Below, one piece after another: positions 38,820 to 49,738 of a DNA stretch of 64,000 bases (positions are counted from its first letter, which is position 1; the number at the start of each line of letters is the position of its first letter). The stretch lies in assembly GCF_937616625.2 (NCBI RefSeq), contig NC_065573.1, positions 3,425,001-3,489,000 on the forward strand. Reading direction: 5' to 3'. The stretch is from Mercurialis annua. Lineage: Eukaryota > Streptophyta > Magnoliopsida > Malpighiales > Euphorbiaceae. The notes under the pieces were generated by a model that did no database searches, was not told the DNA's origin, and saw nothing but the letters and a program-made list of their open reading frames with translations. A program made the position numbers and the translations under genes.

Positions 38820-38897
38820 ATCGTAAACCGCTAAAAAGGTGAAACGTCTGGGTTAGTTTCGTAAGGTTTTAAACGTTTGGTTTTGTTTGATAACCTT
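38820..38897 (-). repeat. Strand-switch satellite cassette 14
   Basis: GTCTGGGTTAG sub-type, about 2.1 kb after the previous one, with the same TTTGATAACC loop. Together they mark one higher-order copy. Confidence 0.9.
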
Positions 38898-41717
38898 ACA
38901 AAACAAAACGATTCACCTTTTTATCGATCTAAGCCAAGCGTTTACAAACGTTATGAAACAAATTTAAACGATTCACCTTTTTAGCAATTTAAGGCAATCG
39001 TTTACAAACGTTACGAAACAAATCCAAACGTTTGACCTTTTTAGCAATTTAAGCAGAACATTTACAAATATTACGAAACAAATCCAAACGTTTCACCTTT
39101 TAAGTAATTTTAGCCAAACGTTTACAAATACAAGTGTTTCCCTTTTTAGCAGTTTAAGCCAAACGTTTACAAATGTTACGAAACAAATCCAAAGGTTTCA
39201 CCTTTTTAGCGATATAAGCCAAACGTTTAGAAACGTTACGAAACAAATCTGAATGTTTCCTTGTTTTAGCAATTTAAGCCAAACGTTTAGAAACGATACG
39301 AAACAAATCCAAACATTTCTCCTTTTTAGCAATTTAATTTGAACGTTTACAAACGTTACGAAACAAATCCAAACGTGTCACCTTTATAGCGATTTAAGCA
39401 AAACGTTTAATCTTTTTAGCGATTTAAGCCGAACGTTTACCAAAGTTACGAAACAAAACCAAACATTTCACCTTTTTAGCGATTTAAGCTAAGCGTTTAC
39501 AAATGTTACGAAACAAATCCAAACGTTTATAACGTTACAAAACAAATCCAAGCGTTTCACCTTTTTAGCAATTTAAGACAAACGTTCACAAACGTTACGA
39601 AACAAATCAAAGCGTTTCACCTTTTAAGCAATTTAAGCCAAACGTTTACAAATATTACCAAACAAATCCAAACGTTTCACCTTTTGTAGCGATTTAAACC
39701 AAACATTTACAAACGTTACAAAACAAATCCACACGTTTCACCTTTTTATCGATTTGAGCCAAACGTTTACAAACATTTCGAAACAAATCCAAACGTTTGA
39801 CCTTTTTAGCGATTTAAGCCAAACGTTTACCAACGTTACGAAACAAAACCAAACGTTTCACCTTTTTAGTGATTTAAGCCAAACTTTTATAAACTTTATA
39901 TAAGAAATCCAAACGTTTCACATTTTTAGCAATTTAAGGCAAACGTTTACAAACGTAACCAAACAAAACCAAACATTTAAAACGTTACGAAAAAAATCCA
40001 AACGTTTTACATTATTTGCGATTTAAGCCAAAAGTTTTACAAACGTTACGAAACAAAGCCAAACGTTTACAAGCGTTACTAAACAAATCCAAGCGTTTTA
40101 CAGTTTTAGCAATTTAAGTTAAATGTTTATAAACGTTATAAAACAAATCCAAACGTTTCACATTTTTAGCGAATTATGCCAAACGTTTACAAACGTTACA
40201 AAACAAATCCAAACGTCTCACCTTTTTAGCGATTTAAACCAAACGTTTACAAACGTTACGAAACAAATCCAAACGTTTTACCTTTTTAGCGATTTAAGCC
40301 AAACATATACTAACGCTAAGAAACAAATTCAATCGTTTCACCTTTTTAGCGATTTAAGCCAAACTTTTACAAACATTACAAAACAAATCCAAACGTTTCA
40401 CCTTTTTAGAAATTTATGCCAAACGTTTACAAACGTTAGGAAACAAATCAAAACGTTTCACCATTTTAGCAATTTAAGCAAAACTTTTACAAACGCTATG
40501 AAACAAATTCAATCGTTTCACCTTTTTAGCGATTTAAGCCAAACTTTTACAAACATTACAAAACAAATCCAAACGTTTCACCTTTTTATAAATTTATGCC
40601 AAACGTTTACAAACGTTAGGAAACAAGTCCAAACGTTTCACCTTTTTAGCGATTTAAGCCAAACGTTTACAAACGCTACAAAACAAATCTAAACGTTTCC
40701 CCTTTTCAGCAATTTAAGCCAAACGTTTACAAATCCAAGCGTTTCCCTTTTTAGAATTTTAAGCCAAACGTTTACAAACGTTACGAAACAAATCCAAAGG
40801 TGTCACCTTTTTAACGATTTAAGCCAAACATTTAAAAACGTTACGAAACAAATCTGAATGTTTCCTTGTTTTAGCAATTTAAGCCAAACGTTTAGAAACG
40901 ATACGAAACAAATCCAAACATGTCTCCTTTTTATCAATTTAATTTGAACGTTTACAAACGTTACGAAACAAATCCAAACGTGTCACCTTTATAGCGATTT
41001 AAGCAAAACGTTTAATCTTTTTAACGATTTAAGCTGAACGTTTACAAAAGTTACGAAACAAAACCAAACATTTCACCTATTTAGCGATTTAAGCCAAGCG
41101 TTTACAAATGTTACGAAACAAATCCAAACGTTTATAACGTTACAAAACAAATCCAAGCGTTTCACCTTTTTAGCAATTTAATCTGAACGTTTACAAACGT
41201 TACGAAACAAAACCAAATGTTTCCCCTTTTGAGCGATTTAAGCCAAACGTTTTCAAACATTACGAAAAAAATCCAAACGATTCACCTTTTTAGCAATTTA
41301 AGACAAACGTTTACAACGTTACGAAACAAATCCAAATATTTCACCTTTTTAGCGATTTAAGCCGATCATTTACAAATGTTACGAAACAAATCCAAACGTT
41401 TCACCTTTTGAGCAATTTAAACCAAACATTTACAAACGTTACGAAACAAATCCAAACGTTTCACCTTTTTAGCGATTTAAGCCAAACGTTTATAAACGTT
41501 ACGATACAAATCCAAACTTTTCACCTTTTTAGCGATTTAAGCCAAACATTCACAAACGTTACGAAAGAAATCCAAACATTTCACCTTTTTAGTTAAGTCA
41601 AACGTTTACAAACGTTAGGAAACAAGTCCAAATGTTTAAATTTAAAGCAAACGTTATGAGAGAAATCCAAACGTTTCTTGTTTTTGGCGATTGAAGCCAA
41701 ACGTTTATTAACGTTAC

Positions 41718-41795
41718 GGCTTAAATCGCTATAAAAGTGAAACCTTTGGATTTGTTTCGTAAGGTTTTAAACGTTTGGTTTTGTTTCATAACCTT
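41718..41795 (-). repeat. Strand-switch satellite cassette 15
   Basis: Closer to the 870/23492 type (GGCTTAAATCGC) than to its left neighbours. Right arm starts TTTCAAAACC. Confidence 0.9.
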
Positions 41796-43379
41796 TCAAA
41801 ACCAAATGTTTCACCTATATTATCGATTTAAGCCAAGCGTTTACAAACGTTATGAAACAAATCCAAACGATTCACCTTTTTAGCAATTTAAGCCAAACGT
41901 TTACAACGTTACGAAACAAATCCAAACATTTCACCTTTTTAGCGATTTAAGCCGAACGTTTACAAATGTTACGAAACAAATCCAAATGTTTCACCTTTTG
42001 AGCAATTTAAATCAAACGTTACGAAACAAATCCAAACGTTTCACCTTTTTAGCGATTTAAGCCAAACATTTACAAACTTTCTGAAACAAATCCAAGCGTT
42101 TCACCTTTTTAGCAATTTAAGCCAAACGTTTACAACTCCAAGTGTTTCCCCTTTTTAGCAATTTAAGCCAAACGTTTACAAACGTTACAAAACAAATCTA
42201 AACGTTTCCTTGTTTTAGCAATTTAAGTCAAACGTTTATAAACGATACGAAATAAATCCAAACATTTCTTCTTTTTAGCAATTTAATCTGAACGTTTACA
42301 AACGTTACGAAACAAAACTAAACGTTTCACCTTTTGAGCGATTTAAGCCAAACGTTTATAAACGTTACAAAAAAAATATAAGTATTTTACCTTTTTAGCA
42401 AATTTAAGCCAAACGTTTATTAACGTTACGAAACAAATCGAAGAGTTTCACCTTTTAAGCAATTTAAGACAAACGTTTACAAACGTTACGAAACAAATCC
42501 AAACGTTTCACCTTTTGAAGCGATTTAAGCCAAACGTTTACAAACGTTACAAAACAAAACCATATGTTTCACCATTTTAGCGATTTAAGCCAAACGTTTA
42601 CAAATGTTACGAAACAAATCCAAGCGTTTCCCCTTTTTAGCAATTTAAGCCAAACGTTTACAAATCCAAGCGTTTCCCCTTTTTAGCAATTTAAGCCTAA
42701 CGTTTACAAACATTACGAAACAAATCCAAACATTTCCTTCTTTTAGCAAATTAAGCCAAACGTTTATAAACGTTACGAAATAAATTCAAACATTTAACCT
42801 TTTTTGCAATTTAATTCGAATGTTTACAAACGGTAGGAAACAAATCCAAACGTGTCACCTTTTTAACGATTTAAGCCAAACGTTTAACCTTTTTAGCCAT
42901 TTAAGCCGAATGTTTACAAACGTTACGAAACAAAACCAAACGTTTCACCTTCTTAGCGATTTATGCGAAGCGTTTACAAATGTTACGAAACAAACCAAAC
43001 ATTTAAAACGTTACGAAACAAAGCCAGCGTTTCACCTTTTTACAAATTTAATCTGAACGTTTAGAAACGTTAAGAAACAAAACCAAGCGTTTCACCTTTT
43101 GAGCGACTTAAGCAAAACATTTACAAACGTTACAAAACAAATCTAAGTGTTTTACCTTTTTTTCAATTTAAACCAAACGTTTACAAATGTTACGAAACAA
43201 ATCCAAACGTTGCACCTTTCGTAGCGATTTAACCCAAATGTTTACAAACGTTACGAAGCAAATCCACACGTTTCACCTTTTTAGCGATTTAAGCCAAACA
43301 TTTAAAAACGTTACGAAACAAATCCAAACGTTTAACCTTTTTAGCGATTTATGCCAAACGTTTACAAACGTTACGATAC

Positions 43380-43844
43380 TGTTCGCGTGGAAATATTTCC
43401 AAACTCGAATCTTTGAATTTATAGATGGGTACTGTGTGGATCGATGCTTTAACCATTTCGGTCCGAAAAGTTGAACAGGGTTTGATTTATCTAAATTAAA
43501 ACATTAATCTGGAGGTTAAGAAACCCAGGCGAGATTATTGTTTGAACTACTCCTACTCCTAAGTTAACCAACCGTGGGGGTTGGGGATAGAAAAGCGCGG
43601 GGCTTTGAAGTTTGTGTTTGATTGATAATTTGAGTTGTAGAGAATACAAACCTAAAGCTAACTATTTATAGGGGACAAACCCTAGTAAGAAAATCTAACC
43701 TAATGAGATACAATCTCTTATTTAGATAAATATTAAACTAAATATATAAGAAAATGACTAGTAATTAAAAGAGATAAATAAATAGCTTTTGGGCTCAAAA
43801 ACCCGAATTAACCCATATGAGCTCGTTTTGGGCCAGTGTAAACA
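43380..43844 (-). repeat. 3' LTR of non-autonomous element
   Basis: Matches 47498-47959 nearly end to end. Minus-strand start TGTTTACACTGGCC, end GCGAACA. TATA box CCTATAAATAG at about 43672-43662 on the minus strand. Main differences from the other LTR are a GT insertion near 43434 and a changed stretch near 43568-43580. Confidence 0.95.
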
Positions 43845-43863
43845 ATGCCCCCCACGTTTTTTT
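43845..43863 (-). promoter_or_regulatory. Polypurine tract
   Basis: Minus strand AAACGTGGGGGGCAT directly before the LTR TG. This is where plus-strand DNA synthesis would be primed. Confidence 0.8.
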
Positions 43864-46139
43864 GTCTGGATGTCAAGGAAGGTGAAGAGATGTAGTTTAT
43901 CGCATGTCATAAATCATTTATTAATCGGTCCCTCAAACCGAAAATTAAATTAAATTTTCGACATTTATTCTGGGCGATCAGATTTCTTGTAACTGTAAAA
44001 TTGATCGGCCTCATTGTCATAAAATTTTAGAATGATAAATGTTTTGCCGATCTCAATATTTATTCCATAAGTGAACCTACTATATGTTTGTTTGTGGCCG
44101 ATTATATGTAGAATATGGACAACTAATTATCTAATCGGCTAATTTTAACTCAGTTGTGAGTGAACAAATGTAGCCGATCAAATAAAATTGCTTTTGAAGT
44201 GTCTATATTTGGTTGATTGTTTAAAGGTCCAAAGATGCACCATTTCCTCCCTTTTCCTTATTATGTGCGCAACAACAGTGGACCCCTCTAGCCATGATAA
44301 AAGAAAGGCATTTTGTCCAACTATTAAATAGCCATCTAACACCACAATTTAATTGGCCAATTAAATTTCATAAACATCAATATTCACCTTTTGATTGGCC
44401 ATAAATGTAGTATCGTCCAAAGTTGCTCTTTGATGGATCAATTTCTCCATCTGTCCTCGCCACTTATCGCTAAACAAAAGACCACCAATTTCATTTGCCG
44501 ATTATTTATTAAGATTTTTTCCTCTCCATAACAAAATAATAATCAGCTAGCTATATTTTTGATAACCACCTGATTCCTATTCAGCTCATTAGTCTCAATA
44601 TATTCGCTTTAACCACGTATTTTCTTGCCATATCATATCGGTCAAACAATGTCCCTATATTTACCATGAAGTCCATGAACTATTTCTTTAACGAATTTAA
44701 TCGCCCAAATGTTGACTTGTCATCCATTTTTTATGATCGCCCAAGCAAATCACCCAAATATTGGAAGTGTTCAATTTAAAAGGTCTCATTCAAGCCGATA
44801 TAGATTAGCCACACCCTTAATATTTAAGGTCGCCCAACAACCTCTATCGGTCTATTTCGTATCGAGTCTTGATTGATCAACTTGGATGGAGATCATCCGT
44901 GCCCCCAACATTTTACTCGCCCCTATATGAATCGGTGCTCACGATGCCCACCCTCTATTGATACTAATGATCTTCGCCCTCTGGGCTTGATAATATTCGC
45001 CCTCTAATGGTTGAAGAAGACGAATCCTTAAACGTAACCTCCATTGAGATGCTCAATAATCTTGCCACGCAAAAATAATCGCCCAACTGTTGCCTTGCTT
45101 TCATTTTGGATGATAGCCATGCTAAATCACCCAAATTTTGACATGACAAGGACTCATCGAGATAGATAAGGATCGACCGTGGCCCAAAGTACTTTGCCTC
45201 GCCCTTAAAACATCACCCATCACTGAAAAGTTGCCAACATGCATCTCAAGGCCTCGTCTTGAATAAATTTGGGCAACCAAACATGGCCACTTCTTGATCT
45301 TATGAGGTTCATCCCAAGAATCACCATCACCCATTTCATTGTAAAATGGTAACATCACAACCTTAACCTCATGACTCGCCAATTTTGTTAGGGAACGAGG
45401 GCTTGGTACTCTCCCTCTATTAAGTTGCCCTTTGGAGTTGATAATACTCTCTCTCTAAAGGTAGAAGAACTCTTTTATTGAGATGCTCAATCACCTCGCG
45501 ATACAATGTAATCACCCACTAGATCGCCCAAATTTCAAAATTTAGAAGAACTCACCAAAGTGAATGACAATTTGCTATGCTCCCCGGCATTTTGACTTAT
45601 TTTGGACGCCGAACTTGTTTGGATTTTGCCCTCATTTAGCCGATACCCCTTGGACTCCGAGTCTATTCGGTGTTTGGGGCAACTCGGCCCTTCTATCGGC
45701 GATATGTTACCCTAACAAGACTTTCGTCATGCTCCCAGCTCTTGACTCGCCTAAAGGTATATGGATCATCTGCCAATGTGCCACCCACTTCACCAAAAGT
45801 TATATGGATCACTTGTGTACTCAAAAACCTATGAACTTGTTATTCACCCTTTGGCACCTATAATACTCGCCCTGAGGACATAATAATTGAGGAGTTGGTA
45901 CTTGCCCTTTGTTGGGGCAACTGATACTCACCCTCTATCCACTTCATTCTGAATGATCGCCGACGTGGTCAACTTGAAAGGACCCATCAAGGTAGATAGT
46001 GACTGATCGTGCCCTCAACATTTAGATTCGCCCAACGCCGAATAATCAGTGTAGTACTCAGCATCTAAGGATTTGAAGGCTAAGGACTCGGCACCTGGAG
46101 ACTTGGGGGTTGAGAACTTGGTACTCTCCCTCTTGTACC
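43864..46139 (-). other. Internal non-coding part of non-autonomous element
   Basis: No domain recognised in either strand. Many short words such as ACTCGCCC and AATCGCCCAA recur irregularly. Around 45630-45690 is a passage like CCGATACCCCTTGGACTC that returns in the duplicated region to the right, so a third, diverged unit probably lies at about 45560-45760. Confidence 0.6.
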
Positions 46140-46574
46140 TATTATACTCGCCCCTCTATGAAAAATCGGTATAAGGGCGAATCCAAATATTAACTAACAA
46201 ATTTTGGATGTTTAACTTGTTGGGTTGCTACCCTTGCTCAGCCGATATCCCATGGACTCTTCAGTCCATTTGATGTTTGAGGCAACTCGCCCCTTGTATT
46301 GGCATCCTTGATGATTTGTTTCCCTGACAAGACTTTCACAAATGATTGAGATACTAGTATTCGCCTTTATCTCAATTTGAATGACCGTGTAATCACCAAT
46401 CATTATTTTGGTCTCACCCACTTTATTCATCGCCCATCAAGTACCCGCCAATTTTTGGGCTATCTCATCACACTTATGAAATCGGCACGTGACCTTGAGG
46501 GGCGAGTGGGATGTAGGTCGCGGACATATTCATTTGTCTCCTCCTCATGTATTTGGTTTGGATGCTCGACTAAG

Positions 46575-46690
46575 AGGTCGACAGTCTTTGTCCCAGCGGG
46601 GGGTGCGTAAGTCCCCAAGCGGCTGTAACTCGACAGTCATTGTTCTAGCGGGGGGTGCATAGGTCCCCAGGCAGCTGTAACCCTGACTTG
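46575..46690. repeat. 52-bp repeat with G6 run, left pair
   Basis: GCGGGGGGTGCGTAAGTCCCC and a close copy 52 bp on; G6 at 46598-46603 and 46650-46655. GGGG and CCCC of each unit can pair around a 9-base loop. The same pair recurs at 47239 and 47292. Confidence 0.8.
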
Positions 46691-47215
46691 TCACCCTTTG
46701 TCATGATCGCCTCCAAGCCTGAGTTTGAATCTTCTGACGATGCGCAACCTTCTTCAGATTAGACCCTCCAGTACCCAACATACTCATCCCTATATGAAGA
46801 CTCGGCATATGGGTGATTCAAATACTTATTGACCCATTTTGGATGCCGAACCCGTTGGGTTGATGCCCTTGTTTGGCCGATACCCCCTGAACTCCAAATC
46901 TATTCGATGTTTGGGGCAACTCGGCCACTCTATTTGCAGTCTCGACGACCCCGACAAGACTTCCGCCAATGATTCCATGAACACTTGTTAACCTACCAAG
47001 ATCCGCGTTTATCTCCCTTTGAATGATTGTGTGACCATTCATCACTGTTTTGATGGCATCACCCATCTGATTAATCGCCCATCAAGTACCCGCCGATTTT
47101 TTAGGCTATCTCATCACTTATGAAATCGGCGTGTGTCCTTGAGGGGCGAGTGGGAGGTAGGTCGCGGACATAATCATTTGTCTCCTCATGTACTTGGTTC
47201 AGATACTTGACTACG

Positions 47216-47335
47216 AGGTCGACGGTCTTTGTCCCAGCGGGGGGTGCGTAAGTCCCCATGCGGATGTAACTTGACAGTCATTGTTCTAGTTGGGGGTGCG
47301 TAAGTCCCCAGGCATCCGAAACCCTGACTTGTCAC
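47216..47335. repeat. 52-bp repeat with G-run, right pair
   Basis: G6 at 47239-47244 and G5 at 47292-47296, each followed by TGCGTAAGTCCCC. It lies about 170-260 bp from the primer-binding site, in the leader of the element on its own strand. Confidence 0.8.
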
Positions 47336-47474
47336 CCTTTGGCATGATCGCCTCCAAGCCTGAGTTTGAATCGCCTGACAATGTGCGACCTACTTCGGAT
47401 TGGACTCGGGTATGTTAACAAGTGCACCTGTAACTTTCCTTCGTCGTTCCGGTTTTGTGCTCACCATAAACGCG

Positions 47475-47492
47475 TCCCTAGTGGAGTCGCCA
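47475..47492 (-). promoter_or_regulatory. Primer-binding site of non-autonomous element
   Basis: Minus strand TGGCGACTCCACTAGGGA, five bases inside the 5' LTR. This form is common in plant Ty3/gypsy elements. Confidence 0.82.
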
Positions 47493-47497
47493 AAAGA

Positions 47498-47959
47498 TGT
47501 TCGCATGGAAATATTTCCAAACTCGAATCTTTGAATTTATAGATGGGTACTGTGGATCGATGCTTTAACCGGTTCGGTCCGAAAAGTAGAACGGGGTTTG
47601 ATTTATATAAATTAAAACATTAATCTGGAGGTTAAGAACCCCAGGCGAGATTATTGTTTGAACTACTCCTACTCATAAGTTAACCAACAACGAGGATTTG
47701 GGATAGAAAAGCGCAGGGCTTTGAAGTTTGTGTTTGATTGATAATTTGAGTTGTACAGAATACAAACCTAAAGCTAACTATTTATAGGGGACAAACCCTA
47801 GTAAGAAAATCTAACCTAATGAGATACAATCTCTTATTTAGATAAATATTAAACTAAAAATATATAAGAAAATATTAAATTAAAAGAGATAAATAAATAG
47901 CTTTTGGACTCAAAAACCCGAATTAGCCCATATGAGCTCTTTTTGGGCCAGTGTAAACA
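47498..47959 (-). repeat. 5' LTR of non-autonomous element
   Basis: Minus strand runs from TGTTTACACTGG (47959) to TGCGAACA (47498). TATA box CCTATAAATAG on the minus strand at about 47788-47778 gives a promoter reading leftward into the element. Confidence 0.95.
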
Positions 47960-49321
47960 GAAACAAATCTAAATGTTTAACCTTTTTAGCGATTAAAGCC
48001 AAACGTTTACAAACGTTACGAAACAAAACCAAACGTTTCACCTTTTTAGCTATTTAAGTTAGACGTTTATAAACTTAACAAAACAAATCCCAACGTTTCA
48101 CATTTTTAGCAATTTAAGCCAAACGTTTACAAACGTAACGAAACAAAACAAAACGTTTAAAACGTTACGAAACAAATCCAAACGTTTTAAATTATTCGCG
48201 ATTTAATCCAAATTTTTTACAAACGCTACGAAACAAAGCCAAACGTTTACAAGCGTTACGAAACAAATCCAAGCGTTTCACCTTTTTAGAAATCTTAGCC
48301 AAACGTTTATAAACGTTACAAAATAAATCCAAATGTTTCGCCTTTTTAGCGATTTATGCCAAACGTTTACAAACGTTACAAAACAAATCCAAACGTTTCA
48401 CCTTTTTAGCGATTTAAGCCAAATATTTACGAACGTTATAAAACAAATCCAAATGTTTCCCATTTTTGCGATTTAAGCCAAACGTTTAAAACGTTACGAA
48501 ACAAATCCAAACGTTAGACCTTTTTAGCGATTTAAGCCAAACGTTACTAAACAAATCAAAACGTTTCACCTTTTTAGCGATTTAAGCCAAACATTTAAAA
48601 CGTTACGAAACAAATCCAAACGTTAGACCTTTTTAGCGATTTAAGCCAAACGTTACTAAACAAATTCAAACGTTTCACTTTTTTAGCGATTTAAGCCAAA
48701 CGTTTACAAACGTTACGAAATAATTCCAACCGTTTCACCTTTTTAGCAATTCAAGCCAAATGTTTACAAACATTACGAAACAAATCCAAACGTTTCACCA
48801 TTTTATCAATTTAAGCCAAACTTTTACAAACGTTACAAAACAAATCCAAACGTTTCACCTTTTTAGAGATTTAAGTGAAACGTTTACAAACGTTACGATA
48901 CAAATCCAAATGTTTCACCTTTTTAGCGATTTAAGCCAAATGTTTACAAACGTTACGAAAGAAATCCAAACATTTCACCTTTTCGTAATTTAAGTCAAAC
49001 GTTTACAAATGTTACAAAACAAATCTAAACTTTTCAATTTAAACCAAACGTTATGAAAAAAAAATCCAAAGGCTTCCCTTGTTTAGCGATTTAAGACAAA
49101 CGTTTATAAATGTTACGTCTTAAACCGCTAAAAAGGTGAAACGTTTCGATTTGTTTCGTAAGGTTTTATACGTTTGGTTTTTTTTCATAACCTTACAAAA
49201 TAAAACGTTTCACCTATTTATCGATTTAAGCCAAGCGTTGACATACGTTACGAAACAAACCCAAACGATTCACCTTTTTAGCAATTTAAGCCAAACGTTT
49301 ACAAAAATTACGAAACAAATC
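47960..49321. repeat. 60-bp satellite array, block 3
   Basis: Resumes in register after the 43380-47959 insertion, at GAAACAAATC. Contains a 109-bp local duplication (GTTAGACC at 48513 and 48622) and the cassette at 49117. Ends at the next insertion. Confidence 0.96.
49117..49194 (-). repeat. Strand-switch satellite cassette 16
   Basis: Variant CGTCTTAAACCGC at the left. Right arm has a T-run in place of GGTTTTGT (TTTTTTTC), so its hairpin is weak. Confidence 0.88.
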
Positions 49322-49588
49322 TGTAATATCCCGTGATTTTCCGTCATGATTTCGTCGTGTTTCCGTCTTGATTCTAGATCGTTTATGATGGAATTAGCAC
49401 ATGTTTCGTGTTGGTTTTCGATAGCAATTTGATTTGTATCCGGATTATAATTGATGATGTGTTCGTGTGCCTTCTTAATCTGACATCTTTTGATAAAACA
49501 TCCATTTCCCCCAATTGCACCGTTGGATCGGGCTCATTTTCGGATATGCTGTGCCCGAAAGAAAGATAACCGTGGGATCTGATTTTGA

Positions 49589-49703
49589 GGCGCGTTGGAA
49601 GGCGCGATAAGCCATCGTGCCTCGCAACGCGCCCCAGGCTTGTTGTGCCTTTGTTGAAGGCACGACGGCAGGCGCGTTGGGCCATCGCGCCTCGCATCGC
49701 GCC
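49589..49703. repeat. GC-rich inverted and direct repeat in solo LTR
   Basis: GGCGCGTTG (49589-49597) pairs with CAACGCGCC (49625-49633). A second GGCGCGTTG at 49671 with GCCATCGCGCCTCGCA repeats the passage directly. Sharply GC-rich compared with the AT-rich surroundings, about 30-140 bp upstream of the TATA box. Confidence 0.82.
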
Positions 49704-49730
49704 TGTCGTGTAAATTCAATTTCTTTGGCA

Positions 49731-49738
49731 TATAAATA
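49731..49738 (+). promoter_or_regulatory. TATA box of solo LTR
   Basis: TATAAATA preceded by TTTGGCA, about 410 bp into the LTR. Expected transcription start is about 30 bp downstream, in the stretch beginning CTTATCTG. Confidence 0.65.

Larger units (their letters stand above)
20566..43379. repeat. 60-bp satellite array, block 2
   Basis: Continuous satellite for 22.8 kb with 13 strand-switch cassettes. It contains the clearest higher-order copies: segments around 28894, 31431 and 34501 repeat with offsets of 2537 and 3070; 32143 and 35223 repeat at 3080; 38105 and 40123 at 2018. Copies share small landmarks such as TTTCCTTGTTTTAGC and ATTACACTATTTGCG-like words. Length-variant monomers of 46 and 30 bp recur at matching places. 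The longest frame (189 codons, 40123-40692) is monomer read-through. Confidence 0.97.
46140..47420. repeat. 0.64-kb tandem repeat in the element's 5' region
   Basis: GAGGGGCGAGTGGGA starts at 46497 and 47141 (offset 644). Matching pairs also occur for the passage with CCCGCCGATTTTTTAGGC and for the G6 motifs. Each copy has a minus-strand frame (46430-46212 and 47066-46818) whose peptides resemble each other; they may be remnants of a gag start, but I recognise no domain. Confidence 0.85.
43380..47959 (-). mobile_element. Non-autonomous LTR retrotransposon, 4.6 kb
   Basis: Two LTRs of 465 and 462 bp bound 3.65 kb without recognisable gag, protease, RT or integrase. Direction is minus: the primer-binding site (TGGCGACTCC) adjoins the right LTR and the G-rich polypurine tract adjoins the left one. 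Ends are TG...CA. Flanks are GATAC (43375-43379) and GAAAC (47960-47964), a 5-bp target-site duplication with one mismatch. The LTRs differ at roughly 20 positions, so the insertion is not recent. It depends on proteins of another element. The PBS-type sequence fits Ty3/gypsy; the parent is not visible here. Confidence 0.93.

Noticed and set aside
40123..40692. 189-codon frame of 20-residue repeats, and dozens like it on both strands
   Set aside because: They follow from a 60-bp monomer with one stop-free frame per strand; copies are broken at random, there is no shared start, and no domain.
45564..45863. 99-codon plus-strand frame in the non-autonomous element
   Set aside because: Opposite to the element's direction and covers one of its repeated passages; no domain recognised.
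43380..47959. Integrated pararetrovirus
   Set aside because: It has paired LTRs, a primer-binding site and polypurine tract, which fits an LTR retrotransposon; no coat, movement or RT coding is present.
49383..49731. Overlapping minus-strand frames with Arg/Ala-rich products
   Set aside because: They arise from the GC-rich repeat in the solo LTR and lack starts, domains or conservation evidence.
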